Notes: a model not told the origin generated them from the letters alone. Positions 43,420 to 52,835 are shown, counted from the first letter of the stretch. The stretch is 64,000 nucleotides of DNA from Tamlana crocina (GCA_040429635.1 CP158972.1:1002001-1066000); one strand, 5' to 3'. Numbers and translations: made by a program.

Positions 43420-45119
43420 GGTTGTTTAGCTTTAAATTGTTTAACCGCATGATTTGCGGCTCGTGCAGTTAATGCCATATAGGTTAAAGATGGGTTTTGG
43501 CAACCTGCCGAGGTCATACAGGCACCATCGGTAACATAGACATTTTGAACGCTATGAATTTGGTTGTATTTGTTAAGTACAGATGTTTTCGGGTCTCTTC
43601 CCATTCTTGCTGTGCCCATTTCATGGATGCCTATACCGGGGCCAGATGGTCTGTTATAGGTGCGAATATCTTTAAAACCTGCCTTCTTTAGCATATCTGC
43701 AGCTTGTTCCATTATGTCTTTTCGCATGTTAAGTTCGTTCTCTTTCCATTCTGCGTCAAAGGTAATGGTTGGCAATCCCCATTGATCTAGTTTATTATAA
43801 TCTAATGTCATTTTATTATCATGATAAGGCAAGCATTCTCCAAAACCACCTAGGTGCATTCGCCACGGACCGGGTTTTAGTAATTCTTCTTTAAACTCTG
43901 CGCCATAACCTAGTTCGGCAACATGTTCAGAAATACCATATCTGCCGGCACCACCTTGATAGCCGTAACCTCTAAGAAATGATTTTTGCTCACTTTCCTT
44001 GTCACCTAGGTTTCTAAATCGAGGAATGTAAATGCCATTAGGCCTTCTTCCTTTATAGTATTTGTCTTCAAATCCTTCAATCGAACCTGATGCACCAGAA
44101 CCTAAATGGTGATCCATGATATTGTGTCCTAATTCTCCAGAATCATTTCCTAAACCATTGGGAAATCTATCAGATTTTGATTGCATTAAAATGGAAGCAG
44201 ATGCTATGGCGGAGGCGCAACAAAAAATAACATCTGCTTCAAATTCAAGTTTTTCTTTGGTCTTTTCATCAATCACCTTGACTCCTGTCGCTTTTTTAGA
44301 GGATTCGTCATAAATAATTTCATAGGTTATGGAGTGCGGCCTCAAAGTTAAATTACCTGTTCTGTTGGCAGCAGGTATAGTTGAAGAAACACTACTGAAA
44401 TAAGCTCCATAAGGGCATCCGCGCCTACATCTGTGCCTGAATTGGCATTTACCTCTACCTTCATGTGGCTGGTTTCCTGTAATATGTGCTACCCTTCCAA
44501 TGGTTAAAACACGCCCATGGTTTTGTGCCATTTGTTCTTTTAGGTGCTGCTCAACGCAATTTAGTTCCATGGGTGGTTCAAAAACACTATCGGGCAATTG
44601 GGGCAAACCAAGAGCTTCTCCACTAATGCCAATGTAGCGTTCTACATAACTGTACCACGGTTCAATATCTTTGTAGCGAATGGGCCAATCTACACCATAA
44701 CCATCTTTTTTGTTAGCTTCAAAATCCAAATCACTTAGTCTATAGGTTTGCTTTCCCCATGTTATGGACCGTCCCCCAACATGGTAGCCCCGAATCCAAT
44801 CAAATCTCTTTTTCTCATTATAGGGATGGTCGTAATCATCAACAAACCAATGTCTGGAATCTTGTTTTACAACGTAACTTGTTCGTGCTTGTTTGTATTG
44901 TCTGGCTTTTTGTTCAGCTGTGGGGTCTCCTCTTAGTTCCATATCCCATGGGTCTAAATTCATAGTGGGGTAATCTTTTATGTGTTCAACCATGCGCCCA
45001 CGCTCTAGTACCAAAGTTTTTAAGCCGCCTTCACATAGTTCTTTAGCCGCCCAACCTCCTGTCATTCCCGAGCCTATAACTATAGCGTCGTATTTGGTAG
45101 CCTTAGTTTCTTCTGTCAT
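43416..45119 (-). CDS. GMC-family FAD-dependent sugar oxidoreductase
   Basis: Large flavoprotein subunit of a dehydrogenase that probably oxidises the C3 hydroxyl of a sugar. The 567-residue protein has the FAD Rossmann motif VIGSGMTGGWAAKEL (14-28), a cysteine-rich insert (RGKCQFRHRCRRGCPYG) and the GMC C-domain with catalytic GIGIHEMGTARMG and NPSLTYMALT. No signal peptide is seen; export with the Tat-type small subunit is inferred. The unit is divergent from the AraC regulator across 126 bases. Confidence 0.88.
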   Translation of the reverse strand: MTEETKATKYDAIVIGSGMTGGWAAKELCEGGLKTLVLERGRMVEHIKDYPTMNLDPWDMELRGDPTAEQKARQYKQARTSYVVKQDSRHWFVDDYDHPYNEKKRFDWIRGYHVGGRSITWGKQTYRLSDLDFEANKKDGYGVDWPIRYKDIEPWYSYVERYIGISGEALGLPQLPDSVFEPPMELNCVEQHLKEQMAQNHGRVLTIGRVAHITGNQPHEGRGKCQFRHRCRRGCPYGAYFSSVSSTIPAANRTGNLTLRPHSITYEIIYDESSKKATGVKVIDEKTKEKLEFEADVIFCCASAIASASILMQSKSDRFPNGLGNDSGELGHNIMDHHLGSGASGSIEGFEDKYYKGRRPNGIYIPRFRNLGDKESEQKSFLRGYGYQGGAGRYGISEHVAELGYGAEFKEELLKPGPWRMHLGGFGECLPYHDNKMTLDYNKLDQWGLPTITFDAEWKENELNMRKDIMEQAADMLKKAGFKDIRTYNRPSGPGIGIHEMGTARMGRDPKTSVLNKYNQIHSVQNVYVTDGACMTSAGCQNPSLTYMALTARAANHAVKQFKAKQP

Positions 45120-45245
45120 AAATTTTAGTTAAGAAATTACAATTATTGAAGTGTTTATTTGGTATTTTAATATATAAAGGTTTAAAAATATGAATATGTT
45201 TTAAAAATAGTTAATTTGCATCTGTTAATTGTTTAAAATATTTCA

Positions 45246-46289
45246 GTGAAAGTAAACGTACATGAAATTGAGCCCTATGAAGCAAATGGTGTGGTCTATC
45301 ATGCTGATACTTGTTTGCCGTTAATTGATGCCTATAAAAGAAAAAAATTAAAATTTAAAGCATTGGCAAGACATACCTACCCTGGGGAACGGTTGGATGA
45401 TAATACATTGGGTTTGAATAGTATTGGTTATTGGGATGCTAATGAACCACAGGATTGGGGTTTAGATTGGCACCGAAATGAGGGTATGGAATTTCATTTT
45501 CTAGAATCAGGCACCATGCCATATGCTCAGGAGGGTAAAGAGGTACTGTTAACTCCTAATAATTTAACCATCACACGTCCGTGGGAAGCACATAAAGTTG
45601 GGAACCCTAATATTGGAATGGGAAAATTTTATTGGGTGATTATTGATTTAGGAGTTCGAAGGCCGCATCAGGATTGGGTATGGCCAGATTGGATTACATT
45701 AACAAATAATGATTTATCGCAATTAACAACTATTTTAAGGCATAACGAGAAATCTATTTTGAAAGCAGATCAGAGAGTTCGCGATTGTTTTAAGCGCATA
45801 AATGTTGCGGTTAATACTGATGAAAATGGTAGTAATGCCTCTAGAATTAGGTTGTTAATAAACTATTTATTGATATTAATTTTAGATCTGTTAAAAACTG
45901 AGGATATTGTGCTTAATGAATCTTTAACTGATAGCTCTAGGAGTGTGCAATATTTTTTAAAAGAACTAGATAAGAACTTGTCTGAAAACTGGACCATTGA
46001 GGAGATGGCAAAGTCTTCAGGGGTTGGGCTAACTCGGTTTACTTACCATTGTAAGCAATTAACCAATTTAACGCCCATGCGATATTTAAATATTCGTCGT
46101 TTAGAAATGGCTAAAAACATTCTAAAAGATAGTCCTAATTTAACGGTTGGAGAAGTGGCTTATATTTGTGGTTTCACAACAAGTCAATACTTTTCTACGG
46201 TATTCAAAAAACACGAAAAATGCTCTCCGAAAGCTTTTAGGGAAAGGTTTCGTTTGAACGAAAAAATAAGCGCCTATCCCGAGGTTTAA
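45246..46289 (+). CDS. AraC-family transcriptional regulator with cupin-type sensor
   Basis: The 347-residue protein starts at a GTG (45246). An N-terminal cupin-like ligand domain (about 50-150) has the H-x-N-x-G-M-E-F-H-F-L-E pattern (WHRNEGMEFHFLESG) and the C-terminal AraC helix-turn-helix pair spans about 240-335 (WTIEEMAKSSGVGLTRF, TVGEVAYICGFTTSQYFST). It lies between the divergent GMC unit and the isomerase operon, so control of both in response to a sugar is the simplest reading. Confidence 0.88.
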   Translation: MKVNVHEIEPYEANGVVYHADTCLPLIDAYKRKKLKFKALARHTYPGERLDDNTLGLNSIGYWDANEPQDWGLDWHRNEGMEFHFLESGTMPYAQEGKEVLLTPNNLTITRPWEAHKVGNPNIGMGKFYWVIIDLGVRRPHQDWVWPDWITLTNNDLSQLTTILRHNEKSILKADQRVRDCFKRINVAVNTDENGSNASRIRLLINYLLILILDLLKTEDIVLNESLTDSSRSVQYFLKELDKNLSENWTIEEMAKSSGVGLTRFTYHCKQLTNLTPMRYLNIRRLEMAKNILKDSPNLTVGEVAYICGFTTSQYFSTVFKKHEKCSPKAFRERFRLNEKISAYPEV

Positions 46290-46389
46290 ATTTGTTTAAA
46301 TTTTTTCACTGAACAAAAATAAACAGCTCTTGCGGGATATTTCTATAACTTCACGTCTCGTCTAATTAATTTATATACGAACAAAAAAT

Positions 46390-47352
46390 ATGAAACGTCG
46401 CGATTTTATTGTTAAAACAACCCAAACAGGTGTAGCAGTTTCAGTACTTGGACTTCACGCATGCAAGAATTCAAAGGAAAATAAAATTATTAATAAAGCT
46501 GAAGAACCAAAGGAATCAGAAGAACTGTTTTTTAAGATTTCTTTAGCGCAATGGTCTTACAATAGATCACTCAGAGGTGGGGCTATGGATAACTTGGATT
46601 TTGCTGCAAAATCAAGAAGTTTTGGCTTTGAAGGTATAGAATACGTAAATAGTTTCTTTAAGAATAAGGCTCAAGATATGAGTTATTTAAAAGAAATGAA
46701 TTCAAGAGCTAATGCCGAAGGTCAAAAAAATGTGCTCATTATGGTAGATGGAGAGGGAGCATTGGCAGATGTCGATACCAAAAAGCGTTTAAAAGCTATT
46801 GAAAATCACTATAAGTGGGTTGAAGCGGCTCATTTTTTAGGTTGTCACGCCATTAGAGTTAATTTGGCCGGAGGAATAGATGAAGATGAAGCTGCAAAAG
46901 CAGGAATTGATTCTCTAACGCAACTTTCAGATTTTGCAAAAGGGTCAAATATTAATGTTTTGGTAGAGAATCATGGTGGCTTTTCTTCCAATGGCGCTTG
47001 GATGTCAAGAGTGTTTACTCAAATAAAAAATAAAAACTGTGGTACATTACCAGACTTTGGAAATTTTTGCATTACAAAAGATGCAGAAAGGAATTGTTTG
47101 GAAGCTTACGATAGGTATAAAGGGATGCAAGAAGTATTGCCTTTTGCAAAAGCAGTTAGTGCCAAATCATATGAGTTTGATGCTCAGGGGAATGAAACCA
47201 CAATAGATTATAAACGTGTCATGCAAATGGTGAAGGATTCTGGTTATAAAGGATTTGTAGGAGTTGAGTTTGAAGGTAAAACGATTTCGGAAGAAGCAGG
47301 AATACAAGCCACTCGTGATTTACTCATTAAAGTTGGTAAACAGCTTACTTAA
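46390..47352 (+). CDS. TIM-barrel sugar isomerase/epimerase, Tat lipoprotein
   Basis: Xylose-isomerase-like AP2EC-fold protein of 320 residues. The N-terminus MKRRDFIVKTTQTG carries a Tat-like twin arginine, followed by a lipobox-like LHAC (Cys25), so it appears to be exported and tethered. Body segments include LAQWSYNRSLRGG, VENHGGFSSNG and VGVEFEGKTISEEAG. Reaction unknown; probable isomerisation or epimerisation, or cleavage, of a keto sugar. First gene of a run of six plus-strand genes. Confidence 0.8.
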   Translation: MKRRDFIVKTTQTGVAVSVLGLHACKNSKENKIINKAEEPKESEELFFKISLAQWSYNRSLRGGAMDNLDFAAKSRSFGFEGIEYVNSFFKNKAQDMSYLKEMNSRANAEGQKNVLIMVDGEGALADVDTKKRLKAIENHYKWVEAAHFLGCHAIRVNLAGGIDEDEAAKAGIDSLTQLSDFAKGSNINVLVENHGGFSSNGAWMSRVFTQIKNKNCGTLPDFGNFCITKDAERNCLEAYDRYKGMQEVLPFAKAVSAKSYEFDAQGNETTIDYKRVMQMVKDSGYKGFVGVEFEGKTISEEAGIQATRDLLIKVGKQLT

Positions 47353-47379
47353 TGCAAAACTAATCAAACAAAATAATTT

Positions 47380-48552
47380 ATGGAGAATATTAATAAAAAC
47401 AGGTTGTTTTTGGGAAGTTGTCTCGCTCTAATTACAACAGCCATGACTTTTGCTATACGTGCTCGTTTAGAAACTGTCTTTGGTCCCGAGGGTGTGGGGT
47501 TAACCATGGAGCAAATAGGTTATGCCTTTGCACCCGCCTTTTTTGGATTCACAATTGCTATGATTATTGGTGGGCCACTAGTTGACTTACTGGGGATAAA
47601 AAAAATAACGTGGATGGCATTTATTACGCACGCTATTGGTATTGTTTTAACGCTTATGGCAGACTCGATGACCTCGCTATTTATTGCCACATTGTTTATA
47701 GGAATTGGTAATGGCTTTGTTGAGGCAGCGCTCAATCCTATGGTAGCTTCCATGTATCCAGACCAAAAAACTAAAATGTTAAATAGATTTCATGTATGGT
47801 TTCCAGGAGGTATCGTAATTGGAGCATTAATAGGTTGGTTAGTTATGGATGTTTTAGGCTTAAGTTGGCAAATTATGGTAGGGACTCTGTTTATTCCATT
47901 AGTGATTTATGGATTATTATTTTGGGGGCAAAAAATACCGGTTACCGAGCGTGTTCAAATGGGAGTGAGCAATAAAAAAATGTTTTCTAGTGTTTTAAAA
48001 CCTCTGTTTTTGTTCATGGTAGCCTGTATGTTTTTAACAGCAGCTTCTGAATTAGGCACTACCCAAAGAATAGAATCCTTGTTAAAAGAATCGGTAACTG
48101 CACCATTGTTAGTTTTGGCATTTATTAACGGTATTATGGCTATGGGAAGGCTGTTTGCAGGACAAGTGGTACATAAATTGAGTCCGTCAGGAATGTTATT
48201 GTACTCTGCCGTTTTCACGTTTATTGGGTTGTGGTTACTAACGGTGACAACTGGTGGGATGACCTTTGTTGCGGCAGCCGTTTTTGCTATCGGGGTAACG
48301 TTTTTTTGGCCAACTATGTTGGGTTTTATTGCCGAGTATTTACCAGAAACAGGAGCTTTAGGGTTATCAGTAATGGGAGGAGCTGGTATGTTTTCTGTTT
48401 CCTTAGTGTTGCCAATTATGGGTAATCTAATGGATAATGTTAGTGCCTCTGAAGCATTGCGAACTATGTCTATTTTACCTGGTATTTTGATAGTTGCATT
48501 TTTAGGTTTACACATTTATATGAAAAAAAGTAAACAAATATTAGAATCTTAA
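47380..48552 (+). CDS. MFS sugar permease
   Basis: Major facilitator protein of 390 residues with 12 hydrophobic helices, the conserved loop GNGFVEAALNPMVASMYPDQKTK in its first half (quoted in part) and a DKAKML-like MFS loop. Probably imports the cleaved monosaccharide or keto-sugar across the inner membrane. Flanked at 27 and 7 bases by the isomerase and the oxidoreductase gene, consistent with one operon. No SusC/D-like receptor is present. Confidence 0.85.
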   Translation: MENINKNRLFLGSCLALITTAMTFAIRARLETVFGPEGVGLTMEQIGYAFAPAFFGFTIAMIIGGPLVDLLGIKKITWMAFITHAIGIVLTLMADSMTSLFIATLFIGIGNGFVEAALNPMVASMYPDQKTKMLNRFHVWFPGGIVIGALIGWLVMDVLGLSWQIMVGTLFIPLVIYGLLFWGQKIPVTERVQMGVSNKKMFSSVLKPLFLFMVACMFLTAASELGTTQRIESLLKESVTAPLLVLAFINGIMAMGRLFAGQVVHKLSPSGMLLYSAVFTFIGLWLLTVTTGGMTFVAAAVFAIGVTFFWPTMLGFIAEYLPETGALGLSVMGGAGMFSVSLVLPIMGNLMDNVSASEALRTMSILPGILIVAFLGLHIYMKKSKQILES

Positions 48553-48559
48553 ATAGTTT

Positions 48560-49708
48560 ATGAGTAAAAAATTAAAAATGGGAATGGTTGGTGGTGGCAT
48601 AGGCTCTTTTATTGGAGATGTGCATCGAAAAGCTGCAGGTATTGATGGTATGATAGAGCTTGTTTGTGGAGCGTTTAGTAGTACCGTAGAAAAATCAATA
48701 GCATCAGGGAAAGCTCTTGGATTGGATGAAAACCGATGTTATGGTACTTTTGAAGAAATGATTCAAAAGGAAAAAGAACTTCCTGAAGCTATCCGAATGG
48801 ATTTTGTAGCCATTGTAACACCAAATCACATGCATTTTCCTCCTGCTAAACTAGCTTTGGAAAATGGCTTTCATGTAGTATGTGATAAACCTGTAACCCT
48901 AACTTTGGACGAAGCTGAAGTTCTAAAAACAGTGATTGAAAAAAGTGGAAAGCTATTTGCCTTGACTCACAATTACACAGGGAATTCTATGGTAAAACAA
49001 GCTAAAGCTATGATAACTAAAGGCGAATTGGGAACTATAAGAAAGATACAAGCACAATATCTACAAGGCTGGTTATCGACTTCTTTGGAGAAGACAGAGC
49101 AAAAGCAAGCGGCTTGGAGGGTAGACCCAAAACGTTCTGGCATTGGTGGCGCTTTAGGAGATATTGGCACACACGTTGAAAACTTAATAGAGTACATTAC
49201 AGGGTTGAAGATTATAGAAATTGCAGCTGATTTGGGAAGATTTGGAGAAGGGCGTGTTTTAGATGATGATGGTAATATGTTGATACGGATGGAGAACGGT
49301 GCAAAAGGCACAATTTCTATCTCACAAATTGCATTGGGTGAAGAAAATAATTTGGGCATCAAAGTTTATGGAACAAAAGGAAGTGTGGAATGGTACCAAG
49401 AAAACCCAAATGAACTGATAACACGATGGCTAGAAGAACCTAAAAAGGTATATACGCCCAATGGCAACGGATTGCATGACGAGGCCTTGGAGGTTTGCAG
49501 AATTCCTGCCGGTCACCCTGAAGGTTACTTGGAGGCGTTTGCTACAATATACAAGAGTTTTGCCATACACCTTACCGCAATAAAAGAAGGAAAAACAATT
49601 GAAAAACCCGATTACCCTACCATTAAAGATGGTGTGCGTGGTATGAAATTTATTTATGCGGCGGTAGAAAGTGACAAAAACAATGCGGCATGGGCTAAAC
49701 TCAGTTAA
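48560..49708 (+). CDS. Gfo/Idh/MocA-family oxidoreductase
   Basis: Cytoplasmic NAD(P)-dependent dehydrogenase of 382 residues. The Rossmann loop is MVGGGIGSFIGDVHR (9-23), the EKP-like triad reads VVCDKPVTLTLDEAE and the substrate segment has GGALGDIGTHVENL. Family members oxidise or reduce sugars at C3, C5 or C6 of glucosides. In this context a C3 sugar redox step is likely, complementary to the external GMC enzyme. No export signal. Confidence 0.88.
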   Translation: MSKKLKMGMVGGGIGSFIGDVHRKAAGIDGMIELVCGAFSSTVEKSIASGKALGLDENRCYGTFEEMIQKEKELPEAIRMDFVAIVTPNHMHFPPAKLALENGFHVVCDKPVTLTLDEAEVLKTVIEKSGKLFALTHNYTGNSMVKQAKAMITKGELGTIRKIQAQYLQGWLSTSLEKTEQKQAAWRVDPKRSGIGGALGDIGTHVENLIEYITGLKIIEIAADLGRFGEGRVLDDDGNMLIRMENGAKGTISISQIALGEENNLGIKVYGTKGSVEWYQENPNELITRWLEEPKKVYTPNGNGLHDEALEVCRIPAGHPEGYLEAFATIYKSFAIHLTAIKEGKTIEKPDYPTIKDGVRGMKFIYAAVESDKNNAAWAKLS

Positions 49709-49728
49709 ATGAAAGAATATAATAACAT

Positions 49729-50781
49729 ATGAAAACAATAAAAGGTCCGGCAGTATTTTTGGCGCAATTTGCGGGTAATGAATCACCGTTTAATAGTTTA
49801 GGTGGCATGTGCCAATGGGCGGCCGATTTAGGTTACAAAGGCATTCAAATACCAACATGGGAAGCCAGTTTAATTGATGTTGAAATGGCTGCCGAAAGCC
49901 AAACCTATTGCGACGAATTAAAAGGAAAAGTGCAGTCTTACGGGTTGGAAATCACCGAACTCTCAACGCATTTGCAAGGGCAGTTGGTGGCGGTTCACCC
50001 AGCTTACGATACTTTGTTTGATGGTTTTGCACCAGAGAATGTGCGGGGTAATCCCAAAGCCCGAACCGAATGGGCGATAGATTTTGTTAAAAAATGTGGA
50101 ACGGCCAGTGGACGGTTGGGTTTAAAATCGCACGCGAGTTTTTCGGGGGCGCTGCTATGGCAAACGGTGTATCCGTGGCCACAGCGCCCTGCAGGACTGG
50201 TGGATTTAGGGTTTCAAGAATTAGCGAACCGTTGGTTGCCTATTTTAAATCATTTTGATGAGCATGGGGTAGATGTGTGTTACGAATTGCATCCGGGTGA
50301 AGATTTGCACGACGGTGTCACTTTCGAGCGTTTCTTAGATGCTACGAACAACCATAAACGAGCTAATATTCTGTACGACCCTAGCCATTTTGTACTTCAA
50401 CAGTTAGATTATTTAACCTTTATAGATTATTACCACGAGCGCATTAAATCCTTCCATGTTAAAGATGCGGAGTTTAATCCGTCGGGAAAACAAGGGGTTT
50501 ACGGTGGTTATGCCGATTGGAAAGACCGAGCTGGCCGTTTTAGAAGTTTGGGCGACGGACAAGTAGATTTTAAAGGCATTTTTACAAAGTTAACCAAGTA
50601 TAACTGCGATGTGTGGGCGGTTATGGAATGGGAGTGTTGTATAAAATCTTCGGAGCAGGGCGCCCGGGAAGGAGCACCGTTTATTCAAAAGCATATCATT
50701 GAAGCGGCTACACGTAGTTTTGATGATTTTGCCGGAGGCGACATTGATGAAAATTATTTGAAAAGTGTTTTGGGCATTTAA
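49729..50781 (+). CDS. TIM-barrel sugar isomerase/epimerase, cytoplasmic
   Basis: Second AP2EC/xylose-isomerase-like protein of the locus, 350 residues, without signal peptide. Metal-site motifs include CYELHPGEDLHDG, YDPSHFVLQQLDYL, SFHVKDAEF and VMEWECC. It differs in length and start from the exported homologue at 46390, so the two are probably non-redundant. Natural partner of the Gfo/Idh enzyme 20 bases upstream. Confidence 0.85.
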   Translation: MKTIKGPAVFLAQFAGNESPFNSLGGMCQWAADLGYKGIQIPTWEASLIDVEMAAESQTYCDELKGKVQSYGLEITELSTHLQGQLVAVHPAYDTLFDGFAPENVRGNPKARTEWAIDFVKKCGTASGRLGLKSHASFSGALLWQTVYPWPQRPAGLVDLGFQELANRWLPILNHFDEHGVDVCYELHPGEDLHDGVTFERFLDATNNHKRANILYDPSHFVLQQLDYLTFIDYYHERIKSFHVKDAEFNPSGKQGVYGGYADWKDRAGRFRSLGDGQVDFKGIFTKLTKYNCDVWAVMEWECCIKSSEQGAREGAPFIQKHIIEAATRSFDDFAGGDIDENYLKSVLGI

Positions 50782-50790
50782 TCCTGTAAT

Positions 50791-51564
50791 ATGAAGCGAT
50801 TACTGTTAGGCTTTTCGGTTGTTATGGTGTTTTCGGGATGCGCTTTTGGTCAGGTTAAAGATTCGAAACGAATAAAAGAACCCACCAACCCCAAAGATAC
50901 AGAAGTTTGGCAGCCTAAACCGAAAGTGGCAACCGTTGATGCGGAAACAGGAATACCATCGGATGCGATTGTACTTTTTAATGGTGAAAATTTTAATGAA
51001 TGGGTATCAACTAAAGATTCCTCAGCAGTAAACTGGATATTGAATGCCGATAGAAGTATGACCGTAAAAGATAAAGCAGGCGACATACAAACCAAGCGAA
51101 ATTTTGGCGATATACAATTGCATATAGAATGGAAGTCGCCAAAAGATATTCGTGGAAACGGTCAGCATCGTGGCAATAGCGGTGTGTTTCTTCAAAACAG
51201 GTACGAGGTTCAGATTTTAGATAACAACAACAACGATACCTATGTTAATGGTCAGGCTGGAGCTATTTATAAGCAAGCCGTTCCGTTGGTGAAAGCGTCA
51301 TCAAAAACGGGAGATTGGAATGTTTACGATATTGTTTACCATGCACCAAAATTTGATGAGAGCGGAAACAAAACTAAATCTGGCACAATAACGGTGCTCC
51401 ATAACGGGGTGCTTATTCAGGACCACGTAGAGATAAAAGGCACGACCGAATTCATAGGCTGGCCAAAAAACGAGCCTCATGGCAAAGCGCCAATTCGGCT
51501 TCAGGATCACAAAGATAATAGTGGTGTGAGCTACAGAAATATTTGGGTACGCGAATTAAATTAA
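50791..51564 (+). CDS. DUF1080 protein, 3-keto-disaccharide hydrolase family
   Basis: The 257-residue protein has a signal peptide with a Cys near residue 17 (VFSGCAFG), possibly lipidated, and a DUF1080 domain (IVLFNGENFNEWVS, IQLHIEWKSP, NSGVFLQNRYEVQIL). It is a paralogue of the protein at 42003, placed here after the isomerase, suggesting a second keto-glycoside specificity. Substrate unknown. Confidence 0.85.
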   Translation: MKRLLLGFSVVMVFSGCAFGQVKDSKRIKEPTNPKDTEVWQPKPKVATVDAETGIPSDAIVLFNGENFNEWVSTKDSSAVNWILNADRSMTVKDKAGDIQTKRNFGDIQLHIEWKSPKDIRGNGQHRGNSGVFLQNRYEVQILDNNNNDTYVNGQAGAIYKQAVPLVKASSKTGDWNVYDIVYHAPKFDESGNKTKSGTITVLHNGVLIQDHVEIKGTTEFIGWPKNEPHGKAPIRLQDHKDNSGVSYRNIWVRELN

Positions 51565-51573
51565 AATGAAATA

Positions 51574-52551
51574 ATGATAAAGCGAATTGTTTTGGTGGTA
51601 CTGACCATTTGTTTGAATTCAAAGGGTTATAGTGCAACTGATAAGAAAGACAAAATAAAAGTATTGATCGTTGATGGGCAGAACAACCATTCGGTTTGGC
51701 CAAAATCTACCATTATGATGAAACAATATTTAGAAGAGACAGGCTTGTTTGAGGTAGATATTGAGCGCACTCAGTATTTAACCAATAGCGAACGGTTTAA
51801 GGATTGGCTGCTATTGGCGAATGCAGGAGAAGGCACTGAGGGAAAACCAAAAACAGATACAGATTTTTGTCCGAAATTTAAAAATTACGATGTCGTTATT
51901 TCAAACTTTGGGTACAAGGCGGCTTCATGGCCTGAGAAAACTCAACGGGCTTTTGAAAAGTTTGTGCGTAAAGGCGGTGGTTTTGTGAGTGTTCACGCAG
52001 CGGATAATTCGTTTCCAAATTGGAAAGCCTACAACGACATGATAGCCATTGGTGGCTGGGGCGGGCGCACCGAGAAGCACGGGCCTTATTTGTATATCGA
52101 TAAAGATAACCAACCTAAAAGAGATTATTCCGAAGGAAAAGGAGGGGCGCACGGTAAACGTGAAGATTTCGTGGTAACTAATTACAACCAATCGCATGCT
52201 ATTACAGCAGGGTTGCCAAAAAAATGGATGCATGCCAACGACGAATGTTATGCCTTTTTACGTGGGCCGGCTAAAAATGTAACCATTTTATCAACAGCGG
52301 TAACCACGCTTAAAAAGCCAGAATTAGAACAGAAAGAACCTGTGGTAATGACCATAGATTATGGCAAAGGTAGGGTATTCCATACGACGTTGGGGCACGA
52401 TGAAGAGGCTTTTGAGTGCGTAGGCTTTATCACTTTGCTGAAACGCGGTACAGAATGGGCGGCTACAGGTAAGGTAACCCAAACTGAGGTGCCCGATGAT
52501 TTTCCATCAGAAACAAAAAAATCAACACGCGATTTTGAACTGAAAAAATAA
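51574..52551 (+). CDS. Exported ThuA-domain protein
   Basis: The 325-residue protein has a signal peptide (ending about SKGYSA) and a ThuA (trehalose-utilisation) domain with KVLIVDGQNNHSVWP and GGGFVSVHAADNSFPNW; the class I amidotransferase-like fold is typical, the exact reaction is not established. In other organisms ThuA is tied to conversion of 3-keto-trehalose and related disaccharides, which supports the reading of the whole locus. Last gene of the sugar operon, 10 bases after DUF1080. Confidence 0.85.
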   Translation: MIKRIVLVVLTICLNSKGYSATDKKDKIKVLIVDGQNNHSVWPKSTIMMKQYLEETGLFEVDIERTQYLTNSERFKDWLLLANAGEGTEGKPKTDTDFCPKFKNYDVVISNFGYKAASWPEKTQRAFEKFVRKGGGFVSVHAADNSFPNWKAYNDMIAIGGWGGRTEKHGPYLYIDKDNQPKRDYSEGKGGAHGKREDFVVTNYNQSHAITAGLPKKWMHANDECYAFLRGPAKNVTILSTAVTTLKKPELEQKEPVVMTIDYGKGRVFHTTLGHDEEAFECVGFITLLKRGTEWAATGKVTQTEVPDDFPSETKKSTRDFELKK

Positions 52552-52646
52552 TATTCCTTTTTTTTAGTAGCATTTTGATTCTGGGGTTGCTAACTGCTAA
52601 TTCGATTTAATAAAAGCCAAAATACTTTTATTTTATCAAATTTAAT

Positions 52647-52677
52647 GTTGTGTGTTCCATAATAAATTGTAATTTTG
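52647..52677 (+). promoter_or_regulatory. Promoter of the arginine operon leader
   Basis: GTTG (52647-52650), exactly 19 bases, TAATTTTG (52670-52677): the best -33/-7 promoter in the window. Predicted start about 52683. This excludes the longer frame that opens upstream of it. Confidence 0.75.
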
Positions 52678-52742
52678 CGCCTTATATTAACGAAAGGGGC
52701 TCACGCCGACGATTTAGAGTTAATAGTAAAGATAGTTATTCA

Positions 52743-52835
52743 GTGAAAACAGGAAACAACATATCTCCTATCTCTTTTAATCTAGTAAACACTACTAGAG
52801 CTGTTGTTGTGCGTTTTCCTCAAACTCGCCCCTAA
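52743..52835 (+). CDS. Candidate arginine leader peptide (GTG start)
   Basis: A 30-codon frame starting with GTG and ending TAA. Its C-terminal part is RAVVVRFPQTRP, with Arg at positions 19, 24 and 29. It lies between a good promoter and an intrinsic terminator in front of the arginine operon. No ATG exists between 52683 and 52970, so GTG is the only plausible start. Ribosome stalling at one of the Arg codons is inferred to regulate the operon. It is less certain than the ilv leader because three Arg in 30 is only modest enrichment. Confidence 0.5.
   Translation: MKTGNNISPISFNLVNTTRAVVVRFPQTRP

Noticed and set aside
47955-48515. 186-codon frame on the minus strand inside the MFS gene
   Set aside because: Antisense shadow; its Pro/Ile/Asn-rich composition mirrors the hydrophobic sense frame.
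52650-52742. Upstream extension of the arg leader frame to a GTG at 52650
   Set aside because: This start overlaps the -33 element of the best promoter; transcription begins near 52683, so the codon would not be in the mRNA.
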